DNA from: Zygnema cylindricum
Lineage: Eukaryota; Streptophyta; Zygnematophyceae; Zygnematales; Zygnemataceae
Assembly: GCA_037447655.1 (NCBI GenBank)
Contig: JBBHKE010000195.1
Coordinates: forward strand, 1-64,000
DNA: 64,000 bases
Reading direction: 5' to 3'
Made by a program: the position numbers and the translations under genes. This document shows, in pieces, positions 1-13,552 of this stretch (the first letter of the stretch is position 1; every line of letters starts with the position of its first letter). A model generated the notes under the pieces. The model ran no database searches. It was not told the DNA's origin and saw nothing but the letters and a program-made list of their open reading frames with translations.

Positions 1-57
1 CCTCCCTCCCTCCCTCCCTCCCTCCCTCTCTGTGTCTCCTTGCCCTTCTCTCTCTGT
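1..57. repeat. CCCT/CT simple repeat at the window edge
   Basis: Tandem CCCT units passing into CT-rich sequence. On the sense strand of SABRE (minus) this is a GGGA/GA tract inside its last visible intron. No exon was recognised between 1 and 670. Confidence 0.8.
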
Positions 58-670
58 CCCTTGAACTCTAATAATTTCATGCTTAATACCATCGTTTAAA
101 AAAAGAAAACTGAAAATCGAGCTCATCTCTCTTAACATGCAAATTTTATCGAAGTTTAATAGTCATATAAAAATCTAGTTAGGAAATTCTTTTTCATTAT
201 TTTTTTTTTGTTCCTGACTCAACCAAACATTTTTAGAAGCCCCAAATTACTCTCACGAAAAGGACTTTGTCTTTTCTTAAATAACCCAAACCTGGCAGTT
301 TCAAAATCTCGCACACTAATTGTGGTGAACTTGAGATGAAAATATTAATTTTACATTATGAATCACTTTTAGTGATAGTAAATCATAAGCATTAAGACTT
401 TACAAGAATTAACTACACATGTTTTGCCATGTGGCCCATTATGGACCACTTAATTAAACAAAGTTATTTACACTAACATATGATTTTGGGTCTAGAAAAT
501 ACGCACTCCAATTGGAGTTATTAACACTAGCTTATGATTTTAGGTCACAAAAAACACTCACGCGATTTAGAGCTAGGTATGTCAGATGTATTTTACAAAT
601 TGTGTAAACATTAATTAAGTATCAAGTAGAGATAAGTTTGAGTGTAAAATATTAATTAGAAATATTTTAC

Positions 671-814
671 TTGCCTTCCCCAATCTGTCGGAGGGTTCCA
701 TGCGGCCAAAACCGTATCGGATTTTGTATTCAACATAAGATTTCGTAAAACTACCGCTTTCACAACAAATTGAGCCATTCCTACGTCATTAAAATCTCGG
801 TCAACATTTAAAAT
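671..814 (-). CDS. SABRE: SABRE exon 16, last one visible; GC or GT donor
   Basis: Begins after a clean acceptor (TTTGCAG) at 814 in phase 0 and encodes DRDFNDVGMAQF, LRNLMLNTKSD and VLAAWNPPTDWG, which fit the conserved SABRE/BLTP2 C-terminal block. The 3' end is ambiguous: AAG|GCAAGT (exon end 675) matches the consensus for GC-AG introns, while a GT four bases on gives CAA|GTAAAA (exon end 671). The two choices differ in phase, and the deciding next exon lies beyond position 1. Confidence 0.8.
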
Positions 815-3800
815 CTGCAAACATTATACCAGAAAACAAAAAGAAACAAAAAAAGAAGAAGCCAAATAAAAAATTTGCCCAGTTCAACACTGAAAGTGAA
901 AAATGGACCGGAAAAACATTTTGGACATAATTTTTTTTGGTTATGTAAACAGAACTTTTAGCAATCGTAAGTCCAAAACAAGCTATAGTTTTAACTACAC
1001 ATGTTTTCATAGTAAAAATAAATAAAACACAGAAACGTTTATATAAAGAGAAATGCAAAAGAGAATGCACCTAAACAACAACATAAATTTTAGATAAGTA
1101 ACCTAAAGCATTAAGAATGCAAAAAAAAATGAATAAGTAACTAAATCACCTAAACAAAAAAGCAAAGGTGGTTAAATAAATAACTTAAAGCAAACAGAAG
1201 TGCAGAAAGGTTAAAAATGGGTGACTTACCATTCGACTTATTTCTGCCTCCGCAAAAGCCTCTCCCTCCAGCAAAGTCCACACTATTTTGTCAATTGCCC
1301 AAGATATGGCCATGGCTGCCCCAGGAGTTTTCTGTTTTTCTTGATGTTTTTGGGCAGAAATATGAAGGATTCCTCTCAAATCGTTATACGCTAACTGTCG
1401 AACTCTTCGTCGACTTTGTAACTCCACTTCAAGGCGAGGTATCTGTTTTCCATGTATAAGTTGTTTCCGTGACAAATTTCAGAAGAGAGTTTTGTTCTTA
1501 TTAAGGATCTCTGGGTTTTGTTCTTAGAAAGGATTCTTGGTAACGATTTTGGTTTTGATGCTAAGTTGCCAATTCAATAATGACCTCCAATTTGACCTTA
1601 ATCATAATCTTAAGAACCTTAAAAGAAAAAAAACCAGTTCTCACGTGCCTTAAGGTAACTACCAATTTTAACTGTATAGTCTTAATTTATATAATTACTT
1701 CGTCATTTGATTTACGGATTTATACATACACTATACAGGAACAACCATGGTCTTAAAAACCTTAAAAGAAGAAAAACCAATCCTCACATGCAAGATAACT
1801 ACTAATTTTAACTGTATAGTCTTAGTTTATATAATTACTTTGTCATTTGATTTACGGATTTACACATACACTATACAGGAACAACCGATTAATGGAACGA
1901 TTCCATCATAATTGCATTCATCTTGATCCATATCTTTCCATTAAATTTCTGATAGAATGTCTTCCCCTCTAAATTCACATCAAACACACAAAAAAGAAAT
2001 AAACGACACAAACAATAAAAAGTAATTAATAAGGACAAGGGAAAGATGATTAAATTTCTAAGAGAATGTCTTAACTCCTAAAATTAACATGATTACGACA
2101 GAAACATTGAAAAGAAATTGATGGGAAAGACGACTAATGTTTAATGGTTACGAAGAAACTCACAAGTATGTGTTTTCCACAAGACAGCATCCATAGTCGA
2201 CCTTCTCTCGAGAAACTCAAACCGGCGACCTCACTTTGGAAAACCAAATTATCTGAATTTGACCTCTCTTGAATGTGTTCAATGTCCCCAAAAAGTACTC
2301 TTGCATCTCTATCTGCCTTCTCCACTTCAATTTTTGCAAGTTCGACTTCCTCAATTCCTTCAGGCACTACTTCCGTGACTTCATCTTCGTCGCCTTCCTC
2401 CTCGTCCAAGGCTTCCTTATTTTTTTTCTTCCTGCCAAGGTGTGTCAAATGTTAAGAACAAATACATGTACTGGTGTGAAAAAAAAAACAGTGTCTATCA
2501 CTTTTAAAGTTAAACCTCTAATTCTGTTGTGCGCTTTTCTAACCCATTAAACTCCTTCCGATTCCATGCGACTCTATTCGACTCTATTTGAAACCAAAAT
2601 CGACTCCATTCCACTCTATTCAACTTCATTCAACCCCATTGAACACGACGGTCGGTTCCATTCAACTCCTTTGGACATCTTTCGACCCCATTCGTCACAA
2701 TGTGGATGCGACTCTCATTCGACTCCATTTTACTTCATTTACCTTCGTTGGATACAACATTCGACTCTATTCGACACCAATTGACACCATTCAACATCAC
2801 ATTCGACTCAATATGCCTTCATACGACTGCATTCGAGTCCATCCGACCCCATTTGACTCTTCAATCCCGACTTCATTCGGCTCCATTCAAGTCCATTTAA
2901 AACCACTTGATACCATTCAACTCCATTCTACCCCACATTTTACCTCATTTAGACTTTAATCGACCCTTTCCAACTCCATTCAACTTCTTTCGTCTCCATT
3001 CCATCCCATTTGACTTTTATTCGAATCATTCCATCATTAAAATCCATTCCACACCGTTCAATTTCACATTTCATTCGCCACCATCTGATTCCTTTCAACT
3101 CTATTGGTTTCCAATCAACACCACTCAACATCACATTTGGCTCCATTTGGCTCCACATGACTTCATGTGACTCCCCATCCAACCCATTCCAGCTCCATCT
3201 CAACCCATTCGTCCCATTTGACTCCGTCCAGCTCAATTCACCTCCATTTGATTCCAGTACACCCCATATTTGACCCCCATTTGACTCCATTTACCCCATT
3301 GAACTTCATTTAATTCCATTCGATTCCATTCCATTCAGCACTTTTCAGCACCCTTCGATTCCAACCCAACACAATTTGACACCATTCAACACAATTTCAC
3401 AGCATTCGAGACCATTCAAATTCATTACATCCATTCAACTCCATTCAACTCCATTTAAACTCCATTTAACTCCACTCAACTCCATTTAACTCCAGTCAAC
3501 TCCATTTAACTCCACTCAACTCCATTTAACTCCATTTAACTCCATTTAACTCCATTCAACTATTTAACTCCATCTCGATTCCATTCCATTCCCTTCGACT
3601 CCAATCGACTCCATACGACATTGTTCGCCTATATTCAGCTACATTCTATTACATTCGACAATAATCAACTCTATTCAACTCCAGTCAAAATGCTAGTTTC
3701 TAACTAACATTTCATAGATTTTTTGCTTCCCGTCAAAATAAGTGCATTTGTGTAGCCAGTTATTGGGGAAAACAAAATGAATCGGGACGAGGTTCACTCG

Positions 3801-6800
3801 CCAACATGAATCAGTAAGAACCATATTAAAACGTTCTAACACCCACACATTATTTAATCTGGATTACAACAAAATACCAACGTGAGTGGATAACAAGATT
3901 CCACTCTTTTATCATAAACGGATTGACAAGAGAATACTATTTTCCCGCCTATACAACTAGTCCACACACAACAATTACAGTGAAAGGTGGAATGCTCATC
4001 ACATTTGACAATTCGTCTTTTTTCGTAAAACAACATCTAGTAGCCAGGCCATAGAGGTCAAACAATAACAAAAAAAACAAAGGATTTCTTTTCTGGGGAA
4101 GGATTTTACTTGGGAAGACGAGCCAAAATGAGGTTGCTTATGACATCCACCAAAATCTGAAACTGGCGAGAATCCATGGCTGCCGTAATATTGGGTGAAT
4201 TGAAGGAAATTTCTGTCAGGGGCTTCGTCTGAAATGGAGGGAGAAAAGGAAAAAAACAGACAGAACCAAAATGGAGATGAAGCGAGAGAGAGAGGAAGAG
4301 GGAGAGGGAGAAGGAGAACAATAGAGAGGGAGAGGGAGGAGAGGTCAGACATCACCCATTGAAATTGAGATAGGGAGAGAGAGAGAGAGAGAGAGAGACT
4401 ATCGTTCTCTCACAAAACCAAAAAAAACATATGACCCTGCTGCCAGATGTTAGTTCCAAAAATGGTTCATATCAGGTGAGGTAACCTTCACTCTACCCCT
4501 GAAACAACCCAAAACGACTAGAAAAATTCTTCGCTATTTTTTTCTTTCTACATCTCAGCCTCACTTCAGAATAATACGTCTCTACATCAGCTTTTGCATG
4601 TTACTTGTGACATAAAATCCTTCAAAATTACAAAACCAATTGAAATTCCTTAAAGAAAATGTCATTAGAATGACAACTCCTGTTGAAGAAAAAAATGAAA
4701 ATAAACACAAAATGTTCTTTGTGATTTTTTTACTTACTTTAGCCCCATCGACTCCTCCCTTGTGTCTCGCACACTGAAAATACATAGCACACGGTTGAAA
4801 AACCCTCCTCAATAAACTCCTACTCTCATGATCTTCTCCTCTAAATCCCAACTCTCCCGTAGGTATTTTTGGAAGCCATTGAATCCTGGCCGTCGGATCG
4901 ATATCTGTGAGAGCGACATGAGCCTGTACATGTTGTAAAAGAACCGAAAGTTCGTGTTTTTTCCAAGTGATTAGTGAAGTTTCTCCTAAACGAGACAACT
5001 CCTCTTTCGTCATCATAGAATGAGTGAGAAGTTCCGTTCCAGTCGAGATAAGAGAGTGAAAAGTACGCGCCAAAAGTTGTCCACTTGCGGCAGCCAACAG
5101 AAATCGGCCCTGCAATAGCAGAAAAAAAAAAGGAAAAAAAAAGAGCGTAATAATAATAAAAAAAGAAAACATTTAACACAATCAGAATTTTCAGTTTTGG
5201 AGCACGTATAAAGGCATGACACCCGTTTAAGTTACGCCAGACCAAAAATGTATAGGGATATAATAGGGAAATAATAGGGATAGGGATAGGGATATAATAC
5301 ATAGGGATATTTAGGGTATCTGTCCATGTATGGTGCCAATTTGCAAACGTTTGTCGTTTACTTCAAAGTTTCCGTTTGAGAAGTTTGCGGGTGGCAATGT
5401 GAGTTTTTCAAAGTACGTCATATATTTCGTGACATTTGTAGACGTTTTGATGGCATTTACACATGTTATTTCCGATTCATTATTTCAGATACTGATTAAA
5501 AACGCATCTTTGGAACATTCAAGTGGGAATTTTGTCACTTTTGTTTGGTTGAAATCCTAGTTCAATTATCTTAAAAACTTCCCGGCGGTTTTTTCCAGAA
5601 AGACCACTATAAACAGGTGATTGTCACCATTTTCCGCGACAGATTTCTTTACTCTAACAACGATTGCTTTACTTTAACAACAATTTGATTTCTTAACACC
5701 GATTTGATTTCTTTAACAACAATTTCTTTACTCTAACAACGATTTCTTTTTAACAACGATTCAAGGTATATAGTATAGATATCGCACGAGATATATCGGT
5801 GCGTCATAAGATTCGATATCCAATACTATCTCTCAGGTAGAGGACTAACAAGTGATTTTGTTTCTTAACTAGGATCTGAAAAGATACATTGTTATGGTAA
5901 AGACTCTCCTGATTGTGTTTAGGATTAAACTCTCAGGTGAAGGACTAGATATTGGTTTTTTACATCGCATTTTCTGGGAAAGCAACATTGTATGTTGAAA
6001 ACAAAAACATTTCAAAATTGCACGTCCTTGACCTAGCTTCTATCAGAAAAAAAAAAAAAGCAAAACTTCCATGACACAAAGGGATATATCACCAACTAGA
6101 GATTACATAAAAAGAGAACTATATATGCATAGCCAAAAAAAGAACATGAAAAGGAGGGTAAGAGAGGATGGAGAGCATATATGAGGGGAGGGCAGAGAGC
6201 ACAGAGAGCTGAGGAGGTTGTAGAGATGGAGGAGAGAGCAAAGCAAAGAGAAGATAGCGAAGAGGAGAAGGGAGGGAGAGGAGAGGAGAGGAGAAAAGAG
6301 GTGGGAAAGGAAGGGAGAGACGAAAAAGAACAGGAAGGAGAGAAGAGGAGAGAAGAAAGGAGGTAGAGAGGGAGGAGTGGACTCCTCACCTTTGCGTCTT
6401 CTGAATGCAAATTAAACTGAGGTTGGATGATACTAATTATGAATTTCGTCGAGGGTTCTTCTCCAACTGCTTTTGCAATAATATCTGCAAAAAAAAAGGG
6501 ACAACCAAACCACAAAACAAAAGATAAAAAAAATGATTACATTTTAAAATAAAATACAAAGTAATCAAGGAAAGCGAAGAAAAAAAGATATGGTACACGG
6601 TACAGAGAGCGGAGGAGTTGCTTTTTGAAGAATTAAAACAAGAAAAAAAGGTACAAGAGGAGAGAGGGGTGGGGGAGGGGGCGGAGAGGAGGGGGGGAGG
6701 GAGAGGGAGCGAGAGAGAGAGAGTTGTTTTTAAAAGCATAAAGAAAAGAAGGGGAGGGAGGGGGAGAGGGCAAGGGAGAGGGAGAGGGAGAGGGAGAGGG

Positions 6801-9137
6801 CGGAGGGGAAGGGGGAGAGGGCGAGGGAGAGGGAGAGGGAGAGGGAGAGGAGGAGAGGAGAGGAGGAGAGGAGAGGAGGAGGGGGAGAAGGAGAGGAGAG
6901 GAAGGAAGGGAGAGGGAGACGGAAAGAGGAAGAGGGAGTGACGGGGAGGCCCAGAGACATTTGATCTTCCAATATTTTGACTTATTATAAAAAACCATCC
7001 TCCTTCCATTCCCTACATATTTAAAAAGATAACTAATACCAAAAAATTTAATACCAAAAAGTTAAGTAAAATTCACCTGTCTCTGGTACTTTCTCTTCCA
7101 TTTTCGCTCCAACCTCCTCGCTTTTCTCTCCAACTTCAATTTTTGCCTGTTTATCTAAATGAGCCTCCTCCTCCAGTTTTACTCTCTGCAATTCCTCCAT
7201 TCTTTTTCTACCTGCTCTTTGTCTAGAAGGAGAGGGTTTTTTGGAAGATACTCCTTCTGACATATCCGCAACCCAAGCCCAAAGGGCATCTCTATTAGGA
7301 ATTGTCCACAGGACTTTTAATCCGTAAACAAGAACTCGCCAACAATTTTCTGTCACTCCCTCTTCCTCTATCACTTCAGATAGTAATAAATCCTCTTCAT
7401 CTGTCCTTTCGAGAGGTAGAGGCTCCTCATTTTCCCATCTCCCTTCCCAATACTTTCTCCCGACTTTCCATATCCCAAGTTGTAATCGATCCGCTTTTAG
7501 AGATTGTTTGTGAAGAGCGACAAAATCAGTGGAAAGTACAAATCCTTTGTCTCCTCTCTTCTCTGAGTTTTCCGCCCTTCCCTCCTTCATTTTAATGTTG
7601 TCAGAAAATTCTAGCAATTCCTCGAGAACACCGATTCTTGACATTTTTGATTGGAGATCGGCATCAGATAATCCCACATCAAACAAATTGTCTTCTAAAT
7701 TAACTTGCAATCTTGCAATATCTAATCCTTGATACACTGTTAAAAGTGATGGTCTTTTTTCTTTCTCATCCCAAGCTCTCAAATTTCTCCCCCAGCACAA
7801 TTCATATTTACAGCCATCCATGTTCCAAACCAACTCATCTTCTCCATCATCCAAGTCAAAAAATTCGTGTCTCTTTAAACATCCCGGAGAAACATCAATT
7901 CTTATCAACATTTCAGAAAGTGTTTGACTCAAACTAAAATTCCCCGACCTGGGTCGTTTCGGAACTCCAAATTGTTTTGCCCTACCAAAAGACCTCAATT
8001 TATGGGGAGGATAATACATGAGACTATAAAATCGAAGAATCCAGGAAAGATCTTGACCTCGTAAATTGACAGTTGGTACTACTTTTGGAATTCGAGACGA
8101 AAAAGAATCCTCTTTTTCAAGATCTGGACCCAATTGTTTCCTTCCTGGCCTTCTTTCAAAACTTTTTGAGAGAAAAATTCCAGTGTTAAAAGCTTCCTGA
8201 ACGTCATTTTTAGTCGTAAATCGCCATTCCCAGCTCATATTTAAACCATTGGACCGAAATGGATCGTAAAGAGATTTTCTAAGTTTGTTTTCCTCTGGTA
8301 AAGCGTGGAGATAATGCATATTAGGAAAACCAGACGGACATTCCCACCCCAAAGTAATTTGCATTTCAAAAACCGGTGATTCTATAACTAAAGTTCGATC
8401 AATTTGTGGTCCAGAGAGTCGATTCTTCAATCTCTCTGTTTCTAAAGAACTTGAAACACGAACTTCCACATCTTCAAATCGAAGGAGGATGTTTCCCTTG
8501 GTTTCTGTAAAGACCAATGATGAAGAATTGATATGGAGGAGGTCTTTCTGTTCATAAGGGTCCACTGTTGCAAGAAAATAACAGTCACAGTCGTTTATTT
8601 GAATTTTTGTTTTCCCATGCATGTAATATCTCATTATATCCCACCATGGAAGACTTCTTTCCTTTCGAGTTATAACGGGACTTGTTTTCATTTCAAAAAC
8701 TCCATTTTCATTTTTTTTGTTTTCCGACGACCCCAATGGAGAATTGGTATTGACAATAACATTGGTTTTTGTAAGAGGAGGATCACTTAGAGCTTCATTT
8801 GGAACAGTTGCCTTTTGTATATCGTTACTTAGCAAGATTGAATCGGAAATTTCTTTTCGTCTCCCAAAATCAGCTTTACGAATAGCAATTGAAATTGCAT
8901 GACTAAGATCATTATACAGAGCCGGCTCAAACCCCACCCCATATGAAATTTCTCCCACTTGAAACTCAAAAACGGAATCAGAATAAAATTTGAGGGGTGG
9001 AGTAGATCCACTAATGGATCGTAAAACGGTAACTTTCCGCCAACGACCGACAAATACATCAGTCTTTTGCTGAGGTTGATATATTGTTGCCTGGCAGAGA
9101 GAGAAAAATAAAGAGGGAGAGAGAAAGAGGAGAGAGA

Positions 9138-9172
<35 letters not shown>

Positions 9173-12100
9173 GAAGGGAAGGGGGGAGACGGAAAGGGAC
9201 ATGAAACAACCAGCGATAAAGCATACCGTGTCTATGATTTAGGGGTTCATAGAAACTTTCAGGATTAATGTACAGTATAAATGGTGAAAAGAGAAATGGT
9301 GACAGAAACAGTCACATAAGATATTCACAGAAACTGAATCTGTCATGAACAACATATATAAAAATATGTAAATAAATGTAGCATTAAAGACCATGATATA
9401 AATGTAAAAAATAAACGAAAAAAAACCACTAAACAAACGTATAAAACATATGAAAATATGTTTGATACAAATGTAAAAAATAAAGAAAAACAAACCAAAC
9501 TCACCTGAGCAGCCATGATCGCAACGCCCTTAAGCCTCCCTTCTGAAGCCGAAAGAAGAGAGTGAGGATAATCTCTTAGCATCCATTTAAGCCCCGTACA
9601 TGAAAATTCGACCTCTCGACCATAAAGTCTCGAAAAAGGTATATTTTCAATGGGATCCACTTCATCCAGACTCCTTACTCTCTCTACCATCCCCTCTCTC
9701 CCACCCTCAATAGGCGTTAAAACTACTTCCAAAGAAGAAAGCGTAACACTCATAAGGGACCTTCTTGTTTCATACAGAGAAAAACCTGACTGAAATCCCT
9801 CCCTTGTTGCTCCACTTCCTTGGTACTTAGTCAATTTTTCAACCTCTGTTTTGTATAAATCAAATTGATTTCGATGTAATTTTTCCCAAGCCTCTTTAAA
9901 AGTAGATTCGTCTAAACTTTTATCTCCATTTTCCGAAAAATTTACTGAAGTCCAACCAACACCTCCTCCCCCTTCATTTTCTTCAAGTTCTTTACTTACT
10001 CTCCTACTATTCCCCAATGTTTCCGATTTTTTGACAAGCGCTTCAACTTTTCGCTCTGTAAGAAATCTCTCCCTTACCAGAAACTCTCTTCCTAAATCTT
10101 TCATAATTCGCAAATGGGTATCAAACCAAGCTTGCATAGGTTCTTCCTCTATCTCTATTCTCAAATTTTGAACATTTAGTCGAATTGCTCCCTTCCGGTT
10201 CACAGCCTTATTACCCACTTTTTTCTTTACGTTTCCTAAGTTTTGTGAAGTTGTTACTAATTTCAAAGCCCGAATCATATCGTCAATTGCATCTTCAATT
10301 CCTCGAAGTTCCATTTTATATGGGATAATCACATCTACTCCGTGTCCTAAAACTACCACATCCCACACACTTTGGAGTTCTTCTCTCCTTCTTTCTCCAC
10401 GCCCTCTCTCCCTTTCCGTGTCTTTCAACTCATCAAGAGGAGGAGAAGAATTCGATTTTTCCACCACAGCAGGAACTCGTGAGACTTGAAGAGATTTGCT
10501 TCGAATAATGTCTACGCCATTAAACCCTGAATCTAGCATTTCCAATAAAACCCCAACGTTAACATCTTCTGAAAAAGCAGATTGTACATTTAAATGAGTC
10601 TCCACTCCATCTGCAACCATCGCTGTACATCGAATATCTTCGAGATCAATTGCAATTAACAATTTTAATTTTTCTCTTTTGGGTACAGAGGAAGAGGAGG
10701 AAGATTCCTCTACTCTCCTCTCACCCACCTTCCGAGTTTCTGCACTGTCTTCCATGCTTCCGGTCAATTCCTGTCCCTCTCCCTCTCCCTCTCCCTCTCC
10801 CTCTATCCTGTTTCTTAGACCTTCATCCTGTTGAGACAACGAATTCGCAGTACTGACTACCTCGTCCCCCTCAGATTTTGAAATCTTCTTGTCCTCAAAT
10901 TGTCCGACAACAGCCTCTACCATTTTCCCCTTCCTCTCACTCATTGCTTTACGAAATTTCCGATTCATTTCTTGCAAAAAAAGGTGTGCATCTGGTTCCC
11001 AACGAGTTTCCAAACCTTGGGCTGTAAAAAGTATACTGCCGGGGATTCTCTCCTCCTTCATCCCTTTTTGATAAACAAGCCAGCCCATCCTAACACCTAT
11101 AAGGACTGTTTCAGCTAAACCTTCCCCATTTAAACTTCTCTCGATATATACTAAAGAACATTTCTCAAGTCTTCCTCGAACAGAAAAGTCCTCGATGTCT
11201 GCAGAAACTGTAATTTTTGTCAATTCAAGTTTTAATTTAACTTCCATTTCTGCCATAGATTTTCCTTCAAACAAAGCTCTCCTGATTTCTGCTATTCGAG
11301 GACTTCCGTCAGGAGTAACCGAAAATATTACCTCTCCCCCTTGATTCCCAAAATTGACTTTTTTCGGGTCAGGTACGTCAACTTCTGCAACCTTAGTTTT
11401 TTCGACCATCTCAAAAATAAAACCAGTGCAAACAACCTTCAATCGCTCAACTGCCTTCCAATTTTGGCCTTTCTGTGAACCGGACTTCTTTAATTTATTA
11501 ACAGATTTTTTCTTTTTCGGGATCTTTTTCAAGTACTGCTGAACAGCAGTGACATGAGACAGAAGAGAATCTACTTTTCCAAAACTCAAAAGGAGATGAC
11601 AACCTGAAACTCCTAATTGAAGTGTCATTTTCTTATGTCCAGGTAAGTCTCTCTCTACTCCCCATTCCTCTCCCTCATCAGGTCCTGCCTGACCCCATTC
11701 AGACCCTAATCGTTTGATTTCAAATAACGATATCCATTTTTGTTCGTTTTCAAACCATCCATCACCTCCACTTTCACAATTATTATTGGTCGAAGTTTCC
11801 CCTCCCTCTCCAAGAACTTGATCTTCCAAGTTTTGGAGTCCGGTTCCAAGCTCTCCCTTCACACTGTCTAAAATTTGAATTTGTAAATCACAAAACTCCG
11901 TTTGAGCCTGCAAACTGTTCCCTACGACACCACTTTTCACATAGAAATTTGCCTTCCGTGAGAGAACCTGCAATACATGAGCATTTCTAGAAACCTGTTA
12001 AGCTTGTACAAAATTAAAAAAAAAAAAAAAAAAAGGAAAAAAAAGGGTTTTTAAACAGAACGGGTTTCCAAAAACATAGTTTTTCTGATAAAAAAATATC

Positions 12101-13175
12101 AGAAAGGCATTGCGCAACTGTAGGATAAACCGACAGATTAAAAACGTTATTATAACAACCAAACACTTGTTGGAATGTCTACCATGTGAAGTAAACAATG
12201 GCGAGAAAGTTTTTGATTTAATCTAGAAAACCATATACATACAACAATTTCTTACCTTATATAGACAGTCAGCTTGACCATTGCATGCTTCCAATCGGAA
12301 ATCCGGAATTGTGACGTCCAATTCCAAAATAAAATTTATCTTTTTGGTTTTCCTCTTCCTCTTCTTCTGTATATTTCTCTCAGGAAGGACAAGCGTATCA
12401 ATTTCTGTGGGGTCCCTTTTCCTTCTTTCCTCTGAGAATATTATTATCCATGGTTCAAATTTGTCGGGTTCTACTTTTGCGTGCATTCCTGTCACTGTCA
12501 CAATACCCTCTGCAAAAATTGGACCTTGGCTCTGCATAAAAACAAAAAAAAGAAAAGTAAAATGATGTTTTCCTTTCTGCGAAGCAATCATAGAAGAAAA
12601 ACAAGTCATTTTCTTCGTTATGAATTTCCAGTAAAATCGTATATTTCCATTGATGCGTATAAAGCGCTTCTAATAATTAATAAAATTACAAGTACAAGCC
12701 ATTAAATTTATTAGTCTTGTAAATATTGCACAGATATTAGCTTTAACTGCGGGAATTCGGCACTAAAAAAAGAATGAAACAAAGAAAACTACATTACTTC
12801 CTTAAATCTACTTCTGCAAATTATGGGCACTCCTATGACCTCTATTTCTCTCCTCTGATTCTCTTTTTTTCTTTTGTCCCCAGTTTCATGCGATTCCAGA
12901 ACTACGATTTTGCTTTTGTTCTCATAAAAGGGAGGGGGGGGAACTTCAGGGGGAGGGGGGAGGGGGGACCACCACCTTCGGGGGGAGGGGGACCACCACC
13001 ACCAGGGAGGGAGGGAGGGAGGAGGACTAGGAGGACTACTACCACGAGGGAGGGGAGGGAGGGAGGGAGGGAGGGAGGGAGGACCAGGGAGGGAGGGAGT
13101 GGAGGCATGGATTTTACGATGATATGATGATGATGATTTGATTTGATGATGATGATGATGATTTGATACGATGAT

Positions 13176-13213
<38 letters not shown>

Positions 13214-13367
13214 ATGATGATATATGATGATGATGATGAGATGATGATGATGATGATACATGATGATGATGATGATGACGATGATGATGATGATGATGAT
13301 CATGATGATGATGATGATGATGATGATGTTATGATGATGATGATGATGATGATGATGTGATGATTTT

Positions 13368-13398
<31 letters not shown>

Positions 13399-13498
13399 CG
13401 ATGATGATATGATGATGCATTTTATTTATTATTTATTTACATTTATTTTACATTTAGGAGGACATAGGGACAGAGAGAGGGACACAGAGAGAGAGGGG

Positions 13499-13552
<54 letters not shown>

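Noticed and set aside
2949-3290. 113-codon frame in the satellite
   Set aside because: Trp/Glu/Met-rich translation of the CATTC(A/G)ACTC repeat.
6437-7009. Overlapping S/L/P-rich and G/R-rich frames, up to 190 codons
   Set aside because: Produced by the GGGAGA repeat in all frames; only the DIIAKAV...SEDAK part (6484-6390) is a real SABRE exon.
12902-13420. 172-codon minus-strand frame of His and Ile
   Set aside because: Translation of the (ATG)n microsatellite and the GGGA tract.
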